A DNA stretch of 41,967 bases, from positions 1 to 41,967 of IMG/VR virus record IMGVR_UViG_3300003323_000394, one strand, 5' to 3'. Below the pieces are notes generated by a model. That model made no database searches, was not told where the DNA came from, and saw only the letters and a list, made by a program, of their open reading frames with translations. The number at the start of each line of letters is the position of its first letter. Position 1 is the stretch's first letter. Source of the DNA: a virus. Positions 12,608 to 18,783 of this stretch are shown here, piece after piece. Position numbers and translations under genes: made by a program.

Positions 12608-13258
12608 ATGAACCTCGTGAACGAGCTTCAGGTTAGCGCCGAGAATGACGACGTGCTGACCGTCCTTCGCAAGACGATGCGGCTCGCGTCGAAGCTCAAC
12701 CGCGACGACATCTCGGCATGGCTCCAAGCTGAACAGACTGGATACCCCGAGAACAGGAATGTCCCCGATTACCGGATGATCGGGGTGACGTTCGCGTACA
12801 ACACCAACGGACCTGTCCCCGATGGATATGGCCGCACCATGAACGGTATCCAATCCCTGCCGTCCCCTGATGCTGATGCCCGCGTGCCAATTGGCGCTCC
12901 GCTGTCTGCTGTGATGACGTGGATTGCGGATCTCGACAAGGGTGGGCACGGGATCTATCAGACCGTCGATGAGCGAATGGATCGGGTTCTTCGATCCATG
13001 TATCATTTTCATCCGATGTTCGCCCACCAGATCAGCCTCTTGCTTCGCTTGAACGACTCGCAGGTGAAGGCCATCCCCGACCGGATCAAGGACAAGGTGT
13101 TGGAGTGGGCGCTCGCTCTGGAGCGCGCTGGGGTGACGGGCGATGGAATGACGTTCTCCGTCAAGGACAAGCAGATCGCCCAGACGGTCACGTTCAACCT
13201 CACCAACTGCCACGTTGAGCAACTGAGCAACTCGGGGACCAACTCGAAGGGGAGCTAA
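12608..13258 (+). CDS. AbiTii-domain protein, paralogue 2
   Basis: A 216-residue paralogue of the preceding protein. The first 40 or so residues and the stretch IPDRIKDKVLEWALALERAGVTG are almost unchanged, also at DNA level, whereas residues about 45-145 share only scattered positions (GYP, WIAD). The C-terminus carries the same tail, VTFNLTNCHVEQLSNSG. Twelve bases separate it from the upstream gene, and it overlaps the next start by one base, so all three are co-translated. The mosaic pattern suggests duplication followed by divergence of a specificity region or partial gene conversion. Confidence 0.8.
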   Translation: MNLVNELQVSAENDDVLTVLRKTMRLASKLNRDDISAWLQAEQTGYPENRNVPDYRMIGVTFAYNTNGPVPDGYGRTMNGIQSLPSPDADARVPIGAPLSAVMTWIADLDKGGHGIYQTVDERMDRVLRSMYHFHPMFAHQISLLLRLNDSQVKAIPDRIKDKVLEWALALERAGVTGDGMTFSVKDKQIAQTVTFNLTNCHVEQLSNSGTNSKGS

Positions 13259-13941
13259 TGGCCACGTTCAACTTCAACAACTCGACGGTCGAACAGGTCA
13301 CGGACAAGGGCACGAACATCAAGCTCGTCAGCAGCAGCGGCAACAACGCCGTGACGCAGGACGGGGACATCACGCAGACGACGGGCGGCACGTCGGCGAC
13401 GAAGGACCGACTGACCATCGACGACATTGACAGCTTCTCCAAGGTGCGCGAGGTGGCCCCGGCCACCGTCGCGCCCTTGCTGAAGGGCGGCTACTTGGAC
13501 TTGGCTGAGGACGTGGTACAGAAGGCGCTGGAAGAGATCCTCACCGTCCCCCTTACCAAGAAGGACTGGGGCGGGGAGGTGAACGATCTGTACACGGCGA
13601 ACGTCGTCGTGGATGGAGTCCGAAGGCCGACCGCCTTTCTCCTCAAGGGGAACGGCCTGAAGAAAATGAAGATGGAGATCAAGAACTGCGGCAAGAACGG
13701 AGATCAGATCGTGCGGCTGTTCCAGAGCCCGGCCAATTTTTTTGTCATCCAATTCGTCGGCAACATCTCCGAGGGCGTCATCAGCCACGCGCAAAATGAA
13801 CTCGCGGCGCTGAAGGCGAAAGGACAGGAGGGCCAGTTCCTCATCCTCGACGGGCAGGATACGGCCCGCCTGATGTACGCCTACGGGAAACTGACGCTGC
13901 CCGCGTCCCCGCCCGCCCTGCCAGCGCCGCCCACCACCTGA
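13258..13941 (+). CDS. AbiTii-associated partner protein, 227 aa
   Basis: A 227-residue protein overlapping the AbiTii paralogue stop (TAATG). Its N-terminus, TFNFNNSTVEQVTDKGTN (3-20), repeats the C-terminal motif of both AbiTii proteins. A Thr/Ser/Gly-rich stretch follows to about 48. The remainder is alpha/beta, with GVRRPTAFLLKG (about 119-130), KNGDQIVRLF (about 144-153) and FLILDGQDTARLMYAYG (about 196-212). The strand ending in LLKG and the later blocks recall restriction-endonuclease-like folds, but canonical PD-(D/E)xK acids are not all visible, so nuclease activity is only a possibility. It is the likely effector or partner of the AbiTii pair. A terminator follows at 13987. Confidence 0.65.
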   Translation: MATFNFNNSTVEQVTDKGTNIKLVSSSGNNAVTQDGDITQTTGGTSATKDRLTIDDIDSFSKVREVAPATVAPLLKGGYLDLAEDVVQKALEEILTVPLTKKDWGGEVNDLYTANVVVDGVRRPTAFLLKGNGLKKMKMEIKNCGKNGDQIVRLFQSPANFFVIQFVGNISEGVISHAQNELAALKAKGQEGQFLILDGQDTARLMYAYGKLTLPASPPALPAPPTT

Positions 13942-13986
13942 GAAGCCGCCGAGGCCCAGATGAACCGGGCTCGACCTGACCAGCCC

Positions 13987-14020
13987 AGAGGCCATCGTGG
14001 AAAGTCCGATGGCCTCTTCT
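13987..14020 (+). terminator. Terminator of the AbiTii cassette
   Basis: AGAGGCCATCG (13987-13997) and CGATGGCCTCT (14007-14017) form a perfect 11-bp stem with a 9-base loop, followed by the T-rich TCTACTTCC. Confidence 0.8.
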
Positions 14021-14044
14021 ACTTCCTCAAGCCGCGAACCGGCC

Positions 14045-14072
14045 TTGCTTTCAGCCTGTCAAGGTGGATAAT
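14045..14072 (+). promoter_or_regulatory. Promoter of the AbiJ-like gene
   Basis: TTGCTT (14045-14050), 16 bases, GATAAT (14067-14072). The spacing equals that of the other sigma-70 promoters in this genome. It follows directly on the terminator of the AbiTii cassette, so the AbiJ-like gene is a separate moron. Confidence 0.6.
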
Positions 14073-14112
14073 GGGGACAGTATTCGCCCGTCCACGCAGG
14101 GAGACTCGCCCG

Positions 14113-14985
14113 ATGAGCCTGAACTTCTCGCAGCGTATGGGCTTGGAGCCCGCTACGCGGCCTTTCCAGAAGAACTCGATGGACCGCGCCCTGCGGACGA
14201 GCCTCTGGAATGCCTACCTTCTGCATTGCCATGAGACGAATGAGGCGTTCGTCCGGGTGCTGTGGATCGAGTTCTTGAAGTGGCCGTGGCCGGTGGACGA
14301 CATCTCCCTCCTCCTGAACGGGTATCAAAAGCGACTGGAGGAGTGGATTCTCGACCCGCAGAAGGCACCTTGGAACAAGGTGTACGAGTTCGTGGAGTTT
14401 GCCGCCGATTTGAAGGACAGGGCGAATCCCCCGCCACGCGTGAGAAGAAAGAAGTCGCCCACCGCTTCCCACGCCTTCATCGCGGCCTGCAACGACATCC
14501 TCGAACGTGAATGCTCGGCCTACCGCTTCGTCGGCAAGATCCTCGTGCCGCTGACCAGCGAGCAGGAAATCGAGGCCGTCCACAAGGCCGCGTCGATGGA
14601 CGACGACCTGCTGCGTCCGGTGTCCATGCACATGCAGCAGGCCGTGAAGCTCCTGTCGGACAGGAAGCAACCAGACTACCGCAACTCGATGAAGGAGTCG
14701 ATCTCTGCCGTAGAGGCCATCTGCAAGATCATCGCCGAGAAGGAGAAGGTGACCCTCGGCCCGGCCCTCGACGCCGTGCTGGCCAAGCTCGACCTGCATA
14801 CCAGCCTGCACCAAGGCTTCAAGGCAATCTACGGCTACACCAGCGACCACCACGGCATCCGCCACGGCCTGAAGGACGACGCCGAGCCCGAGGCCGAAGA
14901 CGCCACGCTCATGCTGGTCATGTGCTCGGGGTTCGTGAACTACCTCGTCGAGAAGGCAAGGAAGAAGGGGCTGCTGGCGACCTGA
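14113..14985 (+). CDS. AbiJ_NTD4 / HEPN-type abortive-infection protein
   Basis: A 290-residue protein with start ATG 14113; longer in-frame starts read through the promoter. The N-terminus (LNFSQRMGLEP...NSMDRALRTSLWNAY) fits the AbiJ N-terminal domain 4, whose members begin FSxRxGL and have LRxxLWN. The C-terminal half (about 195-285) has PDYRNSMKESISAVEAICKII and later HGIRHGLKDDAEP, resembling the helical HEPN-like C-terminus of these proteins; HEPN domains often act as RNases through R-x4-6-H, and RHG is a candidate. It is a single-gene abortive-infection candidate. GGGAG precedes the start at ten bases. Confidence 0.75.
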   Translation: MSLNFSQRMGLEPATRPFQKNSMDRALRTSLWNAYLLHCHETNEAFVRVLWIEFLKWPWPVDDISLLLNGYQKRLEEWILDPQKAPWNKVYEFVEFAADLKDRANPPPRVRRKKSPTASHAFIAACNDILERECSAYRFVGKILVPLTSEQEIEAVHKAASMDDDLLRPVSMHMQQAVKLLSDRKQPDYRNSMKESISAVEAICKIIAEKEKVTLGPALDAVLAKLDLHTSLHQGFKAIYGYTSDHHGIRHGLKDDAEPEAEDATLMLVMCSGFVNYLVEKARKKGLLAT

Positions 14986-15064
14986 CCCGCGACGGCTAAA
15001 AGGGGTTGCGTCACGAAGCGAATAACCAACATCGGGCGACCCAGCCGCCCTGAAGGAGATCGAG

Positions 15065-15580
15065 ATGAGTACGGCTAACAGCGGCACACCGGACCCGGCA
15101 CAGATCAAGGAGGCACTTCATCGCGTTGGCGTCTCCACTACCGATTTCACGAGCGTCTGGAAGCACCCCTTCGTCTGGATCGTCCTCGTGGTCTTCGCGG
15201 TTATCTTCCTGCTGACAGCGGTTCTCGCCGGGTTGGCGATCAAGGTGACGTGGTACGACAGGCAGAATTACGCGGGTGCGCTGTTGTCCATGAGGATCTT
15301 GCTCATGGCGGACGTGCTGCTCGTCGCGCTCGTGATGATCCCCATCGGCGTCGTGCTGGCATGGTTCGGCATCCGAGGTGACTTCAACGCCTCGGTGGAA
15401 GGGTCGGACGTGAAGGCGAAAATGACCACGACGACACCGGGCGTGCTCCTCTTCGTGTTGGGCTCGCTGCTCATGTACGGCGTGCTCTCAGCCAAGATCG
15501 AGATGAGTGAAGGGACTACGAGGGTCTATGGGACGAATGCTCCTCCTCCCGACACTCAACGCGAGAAGGAAAAGGAGTAA
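15065..15580 (+). CDS. Three-helix membrane protein
   Basis: A 171-residue protein with three likely membrane helices: about 35-60 (FVWIVLVVFAVIFLLTAVLAGLA), 75-101 (LLMADVLLVALVMIPIGVVLAW) and 122-141 (PGVLLFVLGSLLMYGVLSA), and a charged C-terminal tail. GAAGGAGA lies before the ATG. It stands between the AbiJ-like gene and a terminator, with no homology I can name. Candidates are a superinfection-exclusion membrane protein or a lysis accessory protein; its place in the cargo block favours the first. Confidence 0.7.
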   Translation: MSTANSGTPDPAQIKEALHRVGVSTTDFTSVWKHPFVWIVLVVFAVIFLLTAVLAGLAIKVTWYDRQNYAGALLSMRILLMADVLLVALVMIPIGVVLAWFGIRGDFNASVEGSDVKAKMTTTTPGVLLFVLGSLLMYGVLSAKIEMSEGTTRVYGTNAPPPDTQREKEKE

Positions 15581-15599
15581 CAGGGGAATAACCCGGCCC

Positions 15600-15635
15600 G
15601 AGGCCACCTTGAAGAAGGTGGCCTCTTCCTTTTCC
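15600..15635 (+). terminator. Intrinsic terminator after the membrane-protein gene
   Basis: GAGGCCACCTT (15600-15610) and AAGGTGGCCTC (15615-15625) form an 11-bp stem with a GAAG tetraloop, followed by TTCCTTTTCC. It closes the cargo block just before the first late-type promoter. Confidence 0.85.
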
Positions 15636-15647
15636 GAGCCGTGCCCA

Positions 15648-15654
15648 CTACCTA
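15648..15654 (+). promoter_or_regulatory. Late promoter box CTACCTA
   Basis: CTACCTA lies exactly five bases before ATG 15660. It shares box and spacing with the boxes at 15906, 22825, 27221, 30040 and 41150 (minus). Confidence 0.65.
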
Positions 15655-15659
15655 CCTGC

Positions 15660-15869
15660 ATGAAGCTCTCCAGTAACAACGTGGTGAAGCTCGTCGAAGA
15701 AGCCGCCCTCTACGGTGGCGCGGCGGCTCTCACCCTGATCTCCACCAGCCTCGCGGGCCTGAGCCTTGGCCCTGCGACCCCGCTGATCGCCACTGGCATC
15801 GGCCTTGTCACCAGCTACCTCTACAAGTTGCTCAAGGACAACGGCGTCAAGCCGCCAGCGGCGAGCTAA
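15660..15869 (+). CDS. Small hydrophobic protein, holin candidate
   Basis: A 69-residue protein with a short N-terminal helix (NNVVKLVEEA), two hydrophobic segments (about 15-32 and 36-55) joined by a Gly/Pro turn (LSLGPATP), and a basic, Pro-rich tail (LLKDNGVKPPAAS). Size and topology fit a class II holin, which would open the inner membrane at lysis, but no endolysin is recognised nearby. No Shine-Dalgarno site is present; a CTACCTA box lies five bases upstream. It sits between two terminators, so it is its own transcription unit. Confidence 0.6.
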   Translation: MKLSSNNVVKLVEEAALYGGAAALTLISTSLAGLSLGPATPLIATGIGLVTSYLYKLLKDNGVKPPAAS

Positions 15870-15872
15870 TCA

Positions 15873-15907
15873 AGGCCCGAGGCAGGCAAAAGGCTCGCCT
15901 CGGGCCT
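15873..15907 (+). terminator. Terminator-like hairpin after the holin candidate
   Basis: AGGCCCGAGGC (15873-15883) and GCCTCGGGCCT (15897-15907) form a perfect 11-bp stem with a 13-base loop. The 3' end of the stem touches the next CTACCTA box (15906-15912). Confidence 0.7.
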
Positions 15908-15912
15908 ACCTA
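15906..15912 (+). promoter_or_regulatory. Late promoter box CTACCTA
   Basis: CTACCTA exactly five bases before ATG 15918; its first bases overlap the preceding terminator stem. Confidence 0.65.
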
Positions 15913-15917
15913 TCTTC

Positions 15918-16169
15918 ATGACCATCCCAGCCGCCCTCGCCGCCGTCATCTACGCTGGCCAGACCTACGACAGCTTCTCCAGCAGCAACATCGCCAGCTT
16001 CCGCTACGACTACTTCAGCAACACGCTCATCGTGGACTTCCTCAACGGCAGCAGCTACGCCTATTCTGGCGTCCCAGAGCAGGTGGTGGTTGACTTCGCG
16101 CAGGCCCCGAGCAAGGGCCGCTATCATGCCGCTCACATCAAGTTCGGTTTCCCGTACACCCGCCTCTAA
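15918..16169 (+). CDS. KTSC-domain protein
   Basis: An 83-residue protein whose residues about 21-83 match the KTSC domain: SSNIASFRYDYFSNTLIVDF, then G-S-S-Y-A-Y-S-G-V-P and a closing SKGRYHAAHIKFGF. The domain was named for its fusion to lysyl-tRNA synthetase C-termini, occurs alone in phages, and may bind nucleic acid; its function is not established. No ribosome site is visible; a CTACCTA box lies five bases before ATG, so this is a late-type single gene. Confidence 0.85.
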   Translation: MTIPAALAAVIYAGQTYDSFSSSNIASFRYDYFSNTLIVDFLNGSSYAYSGVPEQVVVDFAQAPSKGRYHAAHIKFGFPYTRL

Positions 16170-16184
16170 TTCTGCCACCAGAAC

Positions 16185-16198
16185 GCTCTAAATAGAGC
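16185..16198 (+). promoter_or_regulatory. Palindrome with CTAAATA box before the 16199 gene
   Basis: GCTCTA-AA-TAGAGC is a perfect palindrome ending one base before ATG. It contains CTAAATA (16188-16194), a variant of the late box, four bases from the start codon. It may be both promoter box and operator. Confidence 0.5.
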
Positions 16199-16426
16199 AT
16201 GGAGCCCGACCACACCAAGCAGATCGAGAACGAAGACGCCGTGGCCAAGCTGTTCCGCCACGGCTGGGGCCGTCTCTGCCACGTCCTCATGCACGACGAC
16301 ACCATCCGCTTCAGGAGCGGCAAGATCAACATGAGCCGCCTGTCGGAGAAGATGGGCTGGACCGTCAAGCAGACGACCTACGCCATGCAGCGGCTCCGCG
16401 AGCTTCTGGAGGAGCCGTGTTCGTAG
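16199..16426 (+). CDS. Small winged-helix-like protein (putative)
   Basis: A 75-residue protein. The C-terminal half (NMSRLSEKMGWTVKQTTYAMQRLRELLEE) has the look of a helix-turn-helix, with MSRLSEKMGW as first helix and TVKQTTYAMQRL as recognition helix. I call it a putative DNA-binding protein. No Shine-Dalgarno site is present, and a palindrome with a CTAAATA box abuts the ATG. The next gene starts inside its last codons. Confidence 0.6.
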   Translation: MEPDHTKQIENEDAVAKLFRHGWGRLCHVLMHDDTIRFRSGKINMSRLSEKMGWTVKQTTYAMQRLRELLEEPCS

Positions 16427-16623
16427 AGGTGGCCGAGCCGTGGATGCTGGCCCAGCAAGACGACTGGCGGCAACTGAGGCCAGTCCACGCCGCCCTTGCC
16501 TTCATGGATCTCATGACGCTCTGGCTCGTGCTGGAGATGGTCAAGGGCGAGAACATCAAGTTGGACATCAAGCAGGATGGCAGCGGGTTTGGAGTAAGGA
16601 GAGAAGATGAAAAACAAAGTTAA
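16417..16623 (+). CDS. Unknown protein, 68 aa
   Basis: A 68-residue protein starting at GTG within the last codons of the upstream gene. A hydrophobic stretch (ALAFMDLMTLWLVLEMV, about 26-42) may be a membrane or buried helix. Its end overlaps the next start by 17 bases. No family recognised; the dense overlaps support it as part of a real operon. Confidence 0.55.
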   Translation: MFVEVAEPWMLAQQDDWRQLRPVHAALAFMDLMTLWLVLEMVKGENIKLDIKQDGSGFGVRREDEKQS

Positions 16624-16894
16624 AGACATAAGCCATCTCGGCGAAGAGTACAAGCGTTTCTCCAAGGTCGAGGACGCCCCAAAGGCCGTGACGACAACCT
16701 TTCATGGTGCTGCTGACAAGTTCGACTTCAAGCTGAATCAACTTGAGGTGATCGGTAAGCCCGGCCAGATTTGGCCCACGCAGGTATTGTTCGACGGCAA
16801 GCCACTGGCCGCGACCAAGGTGGTCATCACCATCGAGGCAGGTAAGGCCCACGAAGCGACCGTGACATACTACCCGGAGAAGGAGGACAAGTGA
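16607..16894 (+). CDS. Unknown protein, 95 aa
   Basis: A 95-residue, mainly beta protein with a basic N-terminus. The pattern from about 37 to 92 (FDFKLNQLEV..., TQVLFDGKPL, KVVITIEAG, ATVTYYPE) looks like a small beta-sandwich. AAGGAGAGAAG precedes the ATG. It overlaps the following GTG start by four bases. No homologue recognised; a small virion or host-interaction protein is possible. Confidence 0.65.
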   Translation: MKNKVKDISHLGEEYKRFSKVEDAPKAVTTTFHGAADKFDFKLNQLEVIGKPGQIWPTQVLFDGKPLAATKVVITIEAGKAHEATVTYYPEKEDK

Positions 16895-17103
16895 GAAACT
16901 ACTGGCTGAAGCGGGTCGAGGAGAACAACATCCGCGACATCCGCGAGCATCTTCGCAACACCATCTCGTCACGCATCCTCGGCCTGATCACCAAGGACAG
17001 GGCCGAGCACGAACTTCGCAAGGTGCTCGTCTTCATGGAGATGACTGATCTCAGCGACGACGTGATCGACGAACTGATCGAGGAACTGGAGAGACTGCTG
17101 TGA
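16891..17103 (+). CDS. Unknown small helical protein, 70 aa
   Basis: A 70-residue protein, nearly all charged helix (EENNIRDIREHLRNTI and DRAEHELRKVLVFMEM), with a very acidic C-terminus (DDVIDELIEELERLL). GTG start, with four-base overlaps on both sides, so it is tightly coupled to its neighbours. No family recognised. Confidence 0.65.
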   Translation: MRNYWLKRVEENNIRDIREHLRNTISSRILGLITKDRAEHELRKVLVFMEMTDLSDDVIDELIEELERLL

Positions 17104-17711
17104 AAGTCCTGATCGGCCTGCCGAGCTACAACGGCTGGCTCCGGGCCGAGCTTGCCGTCTTCCTCGCCACCGAGGCTACCGGCACCCTCTGGCCCGTCCT
17201 GCACGAGCCGACCGATGTGGCCCGCAACAAGCTGGTCCGCCACGCGCAGACCATCAAGGCCGACGTGCTGTTTATGTTCGACGCCGACGCCGCCCCGACC
17301 CAAGGCACCTTCAAGGCGCTGCTGGACAAGGCCATCGAAGAGCCCTGTGTCGTGGCCGCGCCCTACCTCAGCGGCTCTGGCCACCTGTGCGTAGAGGGCG
17401 TGCCGCTGGCCGAGGCCGTCAAGCTGGAGGGCCTGCACCGCGTCGGTAATGTCGGCACCCATGTCGTCGCCTACAGTACCTCCGTCTTCGAGAAGGTCAG
17501 CCCGCCCTACTTCAGCTACGGGTACAACGCGATGCACACGGCCCTGACCGACAGCGAGGACTGCGTGGCCCACCGCAAGCTGGCCGAGGCCGGTGTGCCG
17601 ATCTGGTGCGCCTTCGACCACTGGGCGGGGCACGTCATCACCAAGAAGCACGACAAGCCGCGTGTCGTCACGAGCGACGAACTGGCCGAGGTGCTGAAAC
17701 TGCTTGCTTGA
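17100..17711 (+). CDS. GT-A-fold glycosyltransferase (GT2-like)
   Basis: A 203-residue protein with the nucleotide-sugar fold of GT2-like enzymes: LIGLPSYNG at the N-terminus, VARNKLVRHA (40-49), and the DxD metal/nucleotide site in FMFDADAAP (59-66). A later acidic DSEDC and HWAGH (about 195 bases from the end) fit acceptor or catalytic parts. It would transfer a sugar from a nucleotide donor, perhaps to virion proteins or host surface glycans. It begins at GTG overlapping the upstream stop, and a late-type box follows it before the terminase gene. Confidence 0.8.
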   Translation: MKVLIGLPSYNGWLRAELAVFLATEATGTLWPVLHEPTDVARNKLVRHAQTIKADVLFMFDADAAPTQGTFKALLDKAIEEPCVVAAPYLSGSGHLCVEGVPLAEAVKLEGLHRVGNVGTHVVAYSTSVFEKVSPPYFSYGYNAMHTALTDSEDCVAHRKLAEAGVPIWCAFDHWAGHVITKKHDKPRVVTSDELAEVLKLLA

Positions 17712-17714
17712 AAC

Positions 17715-17721
17715 ATAACTA
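17715..17721 (+). promoter_or_regulatory. Possible late promoter box ATAACTA
   Basis: ATAACTA lies five bases before ATG 17727. It keeps the TAnnTA core and spacing of the stronger boxes, but matches less well. Confidence 0.4.
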
Positions 17722-17726
17722 CACGC

Positions 17727-18209
17727 ATGGGAACTAAGACAGAGGCTCGCAAGACGCGAGCACTTGAACGATCCCGCAAAGCGTGGGAACTCCGGTTGGC
17801 TGGCCATTCAATCACCCAGATCGCACGGACGCTCGGCGTGTCGATTGGCCAAGCCAGTATGGACGTGTCCCGTGCTTTTGCGGAGTATCGTCAGCAAATG
17901 GCCCTTGAGGCGGCTGAAGTGGCCCGCCTCGATCTGGCACGCCTTGAAGAGATGCTCGTGGCTCTGTGGCCTGCTGTCCAGCGTGGCGACACCAAGGCCG
18001 TCGCGCAGGCGATCAGCGTGCTCGGTCGCCGCGCTCGCATCCTCGGCTACGAGGCCGCGACCAAGCAGGAGGTGACGGTGACGAACGAGACGCCAGACCT
18101 CGATGCCTTGAAGAAGCTCCTCGAACAAGAACTCAACGGAGGCCCATGCACCAGCCCAACTTCTACCTCAACGCCACCGAGCCCACCAGTTACACCGGCC
18201 AGCCGATAA
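17727..18209 (+). CDS. terS: Terminase small subunit (putative)
   Basis: A 160-residue protein with a basic N-terminus, a helix-turn-helix (AGHSITQIARTLGVSIGQASMDV, about 25-47), a long helical middle (about 50-105) and a Pro/Thr/Ser tail. A DNA-binding helix-turn-helix plus helical oligomerisation part, directly before the large terminase region, fits a small terminase that recognises pac or cos DNA. The call rests on fold and position. Its 3' end overlaps the phosphatase gene by 64 bases. No Shine-Dalgarno site is seen. Confidence 0.7.
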   Translation: MGTKTEARKTRALERSRKAWELRLAGHSITQIARTLGVSIGQASMDVSRAFAEYRQQMALEAAEVARLDLARLEEMLVALWPAVQRGDTKAVAQAISVLGRRARILGYEAATKQEVTVTNETPDLDALKKLLEQELNGGPCTSPTSTSTPPSPPVTPASR

Positions 18210-18775
18210 GCCAGATCACCGATACCATCTGGATCGGCTCCCTCGCCGACCTCGGCCAGCCCGCCCGCCTGCACAACGCTGGCATCACGGCCTTGCTCTG
18301 CGTGGCCGAGGACATCAAGCCGCCGCTCGGCTGGCCCGACTTCGTGGCCGATCATGTTGGCCTCGTTGATGGCCCCAACCCGCCAGAAGTTTACGACGCC
18401 GCCGTGCTGGCCCTGCACGCTCTTCTGGAGAAGGGCCACGTCGTCCTCGTCTATTGCCACGAAGGCGTCAGCAGGAGCCCAGCCGTGGTTGCCCGCTACC
18501 TCGACAGCACCGACCCGAAGGGCTTCGACTACTGGCTGGCGTTCATCGAGGGCAGAAGGCACATCAACCCACACGAAGCACACAGACCGTCTGGACCTGC
18601 TTTGGCTGAGTTGTCGCCCTTAGCACCCTCTCAGCCCGAGCAGGCCCCGGCTGTCTTCGTCGAGCAGGCCGACGACCCGGTTGTGGTGAACGTGGACGTG
18701 AAGCTGAAGTGGGGTGACGGCAAGGTCACGCTCGTCAATTACAGCCCGAAGCAGTTCGAGACGCTGCCGGTGTAA
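18146..18775 (+). CDS. Dual-specificity protein phosphatase
   Basis: A 209-residue protein whose residues about 22-135 form a dual-specificity phosphatase domain. The active-site loop VYCHEGVSRSPAVV (102-115) supplies the nucleophile Cys104 and Arg110 (CX5R); the residue before Cys is Tyr instead of the usual His. Asp75 (GLVDG) is a good general acid. The C-terminal 70 residues are Pro/Ala-rich, then a beta segment (VVVNVDVKLKWGDG). It could dephosphorylate phage or host Ser/Thr/Tyr phosphoproteins. Start ATG 18146 has GGAGG before it. Its place between the terminase subunits is odd and suggests late, packaging-time expression. Confidence 0.85.
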   Translation: MHQPNFYLNATEPTSYTGQPISQITDTIWIGSLADLGQPARLHNAGITALLCVAEDIKPPLGWPDFVADHVGLVDGPNPPEVYDAAVLALHALLEKGHVVLVYCHEGVSRSPAVVARYLDSTDPKGFDYWLAFIEGRRHINPHEAHRPSGPALAELSPLAPSQPEQAPAVFVEQADDPVVVNVDVKLKWGDGKVTLVNYSPKQFETLPV

Positions 18776-18783
18776 GGAGGCCC

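Noticed and set aside
11966-13222. 418-codon open frame antisense to the AbiTii genes
   Set aside because: It mirrors the codon pattern of the two plus-strand genes, repeats itself because they are paralogues, and has no ribosome site or promoter.
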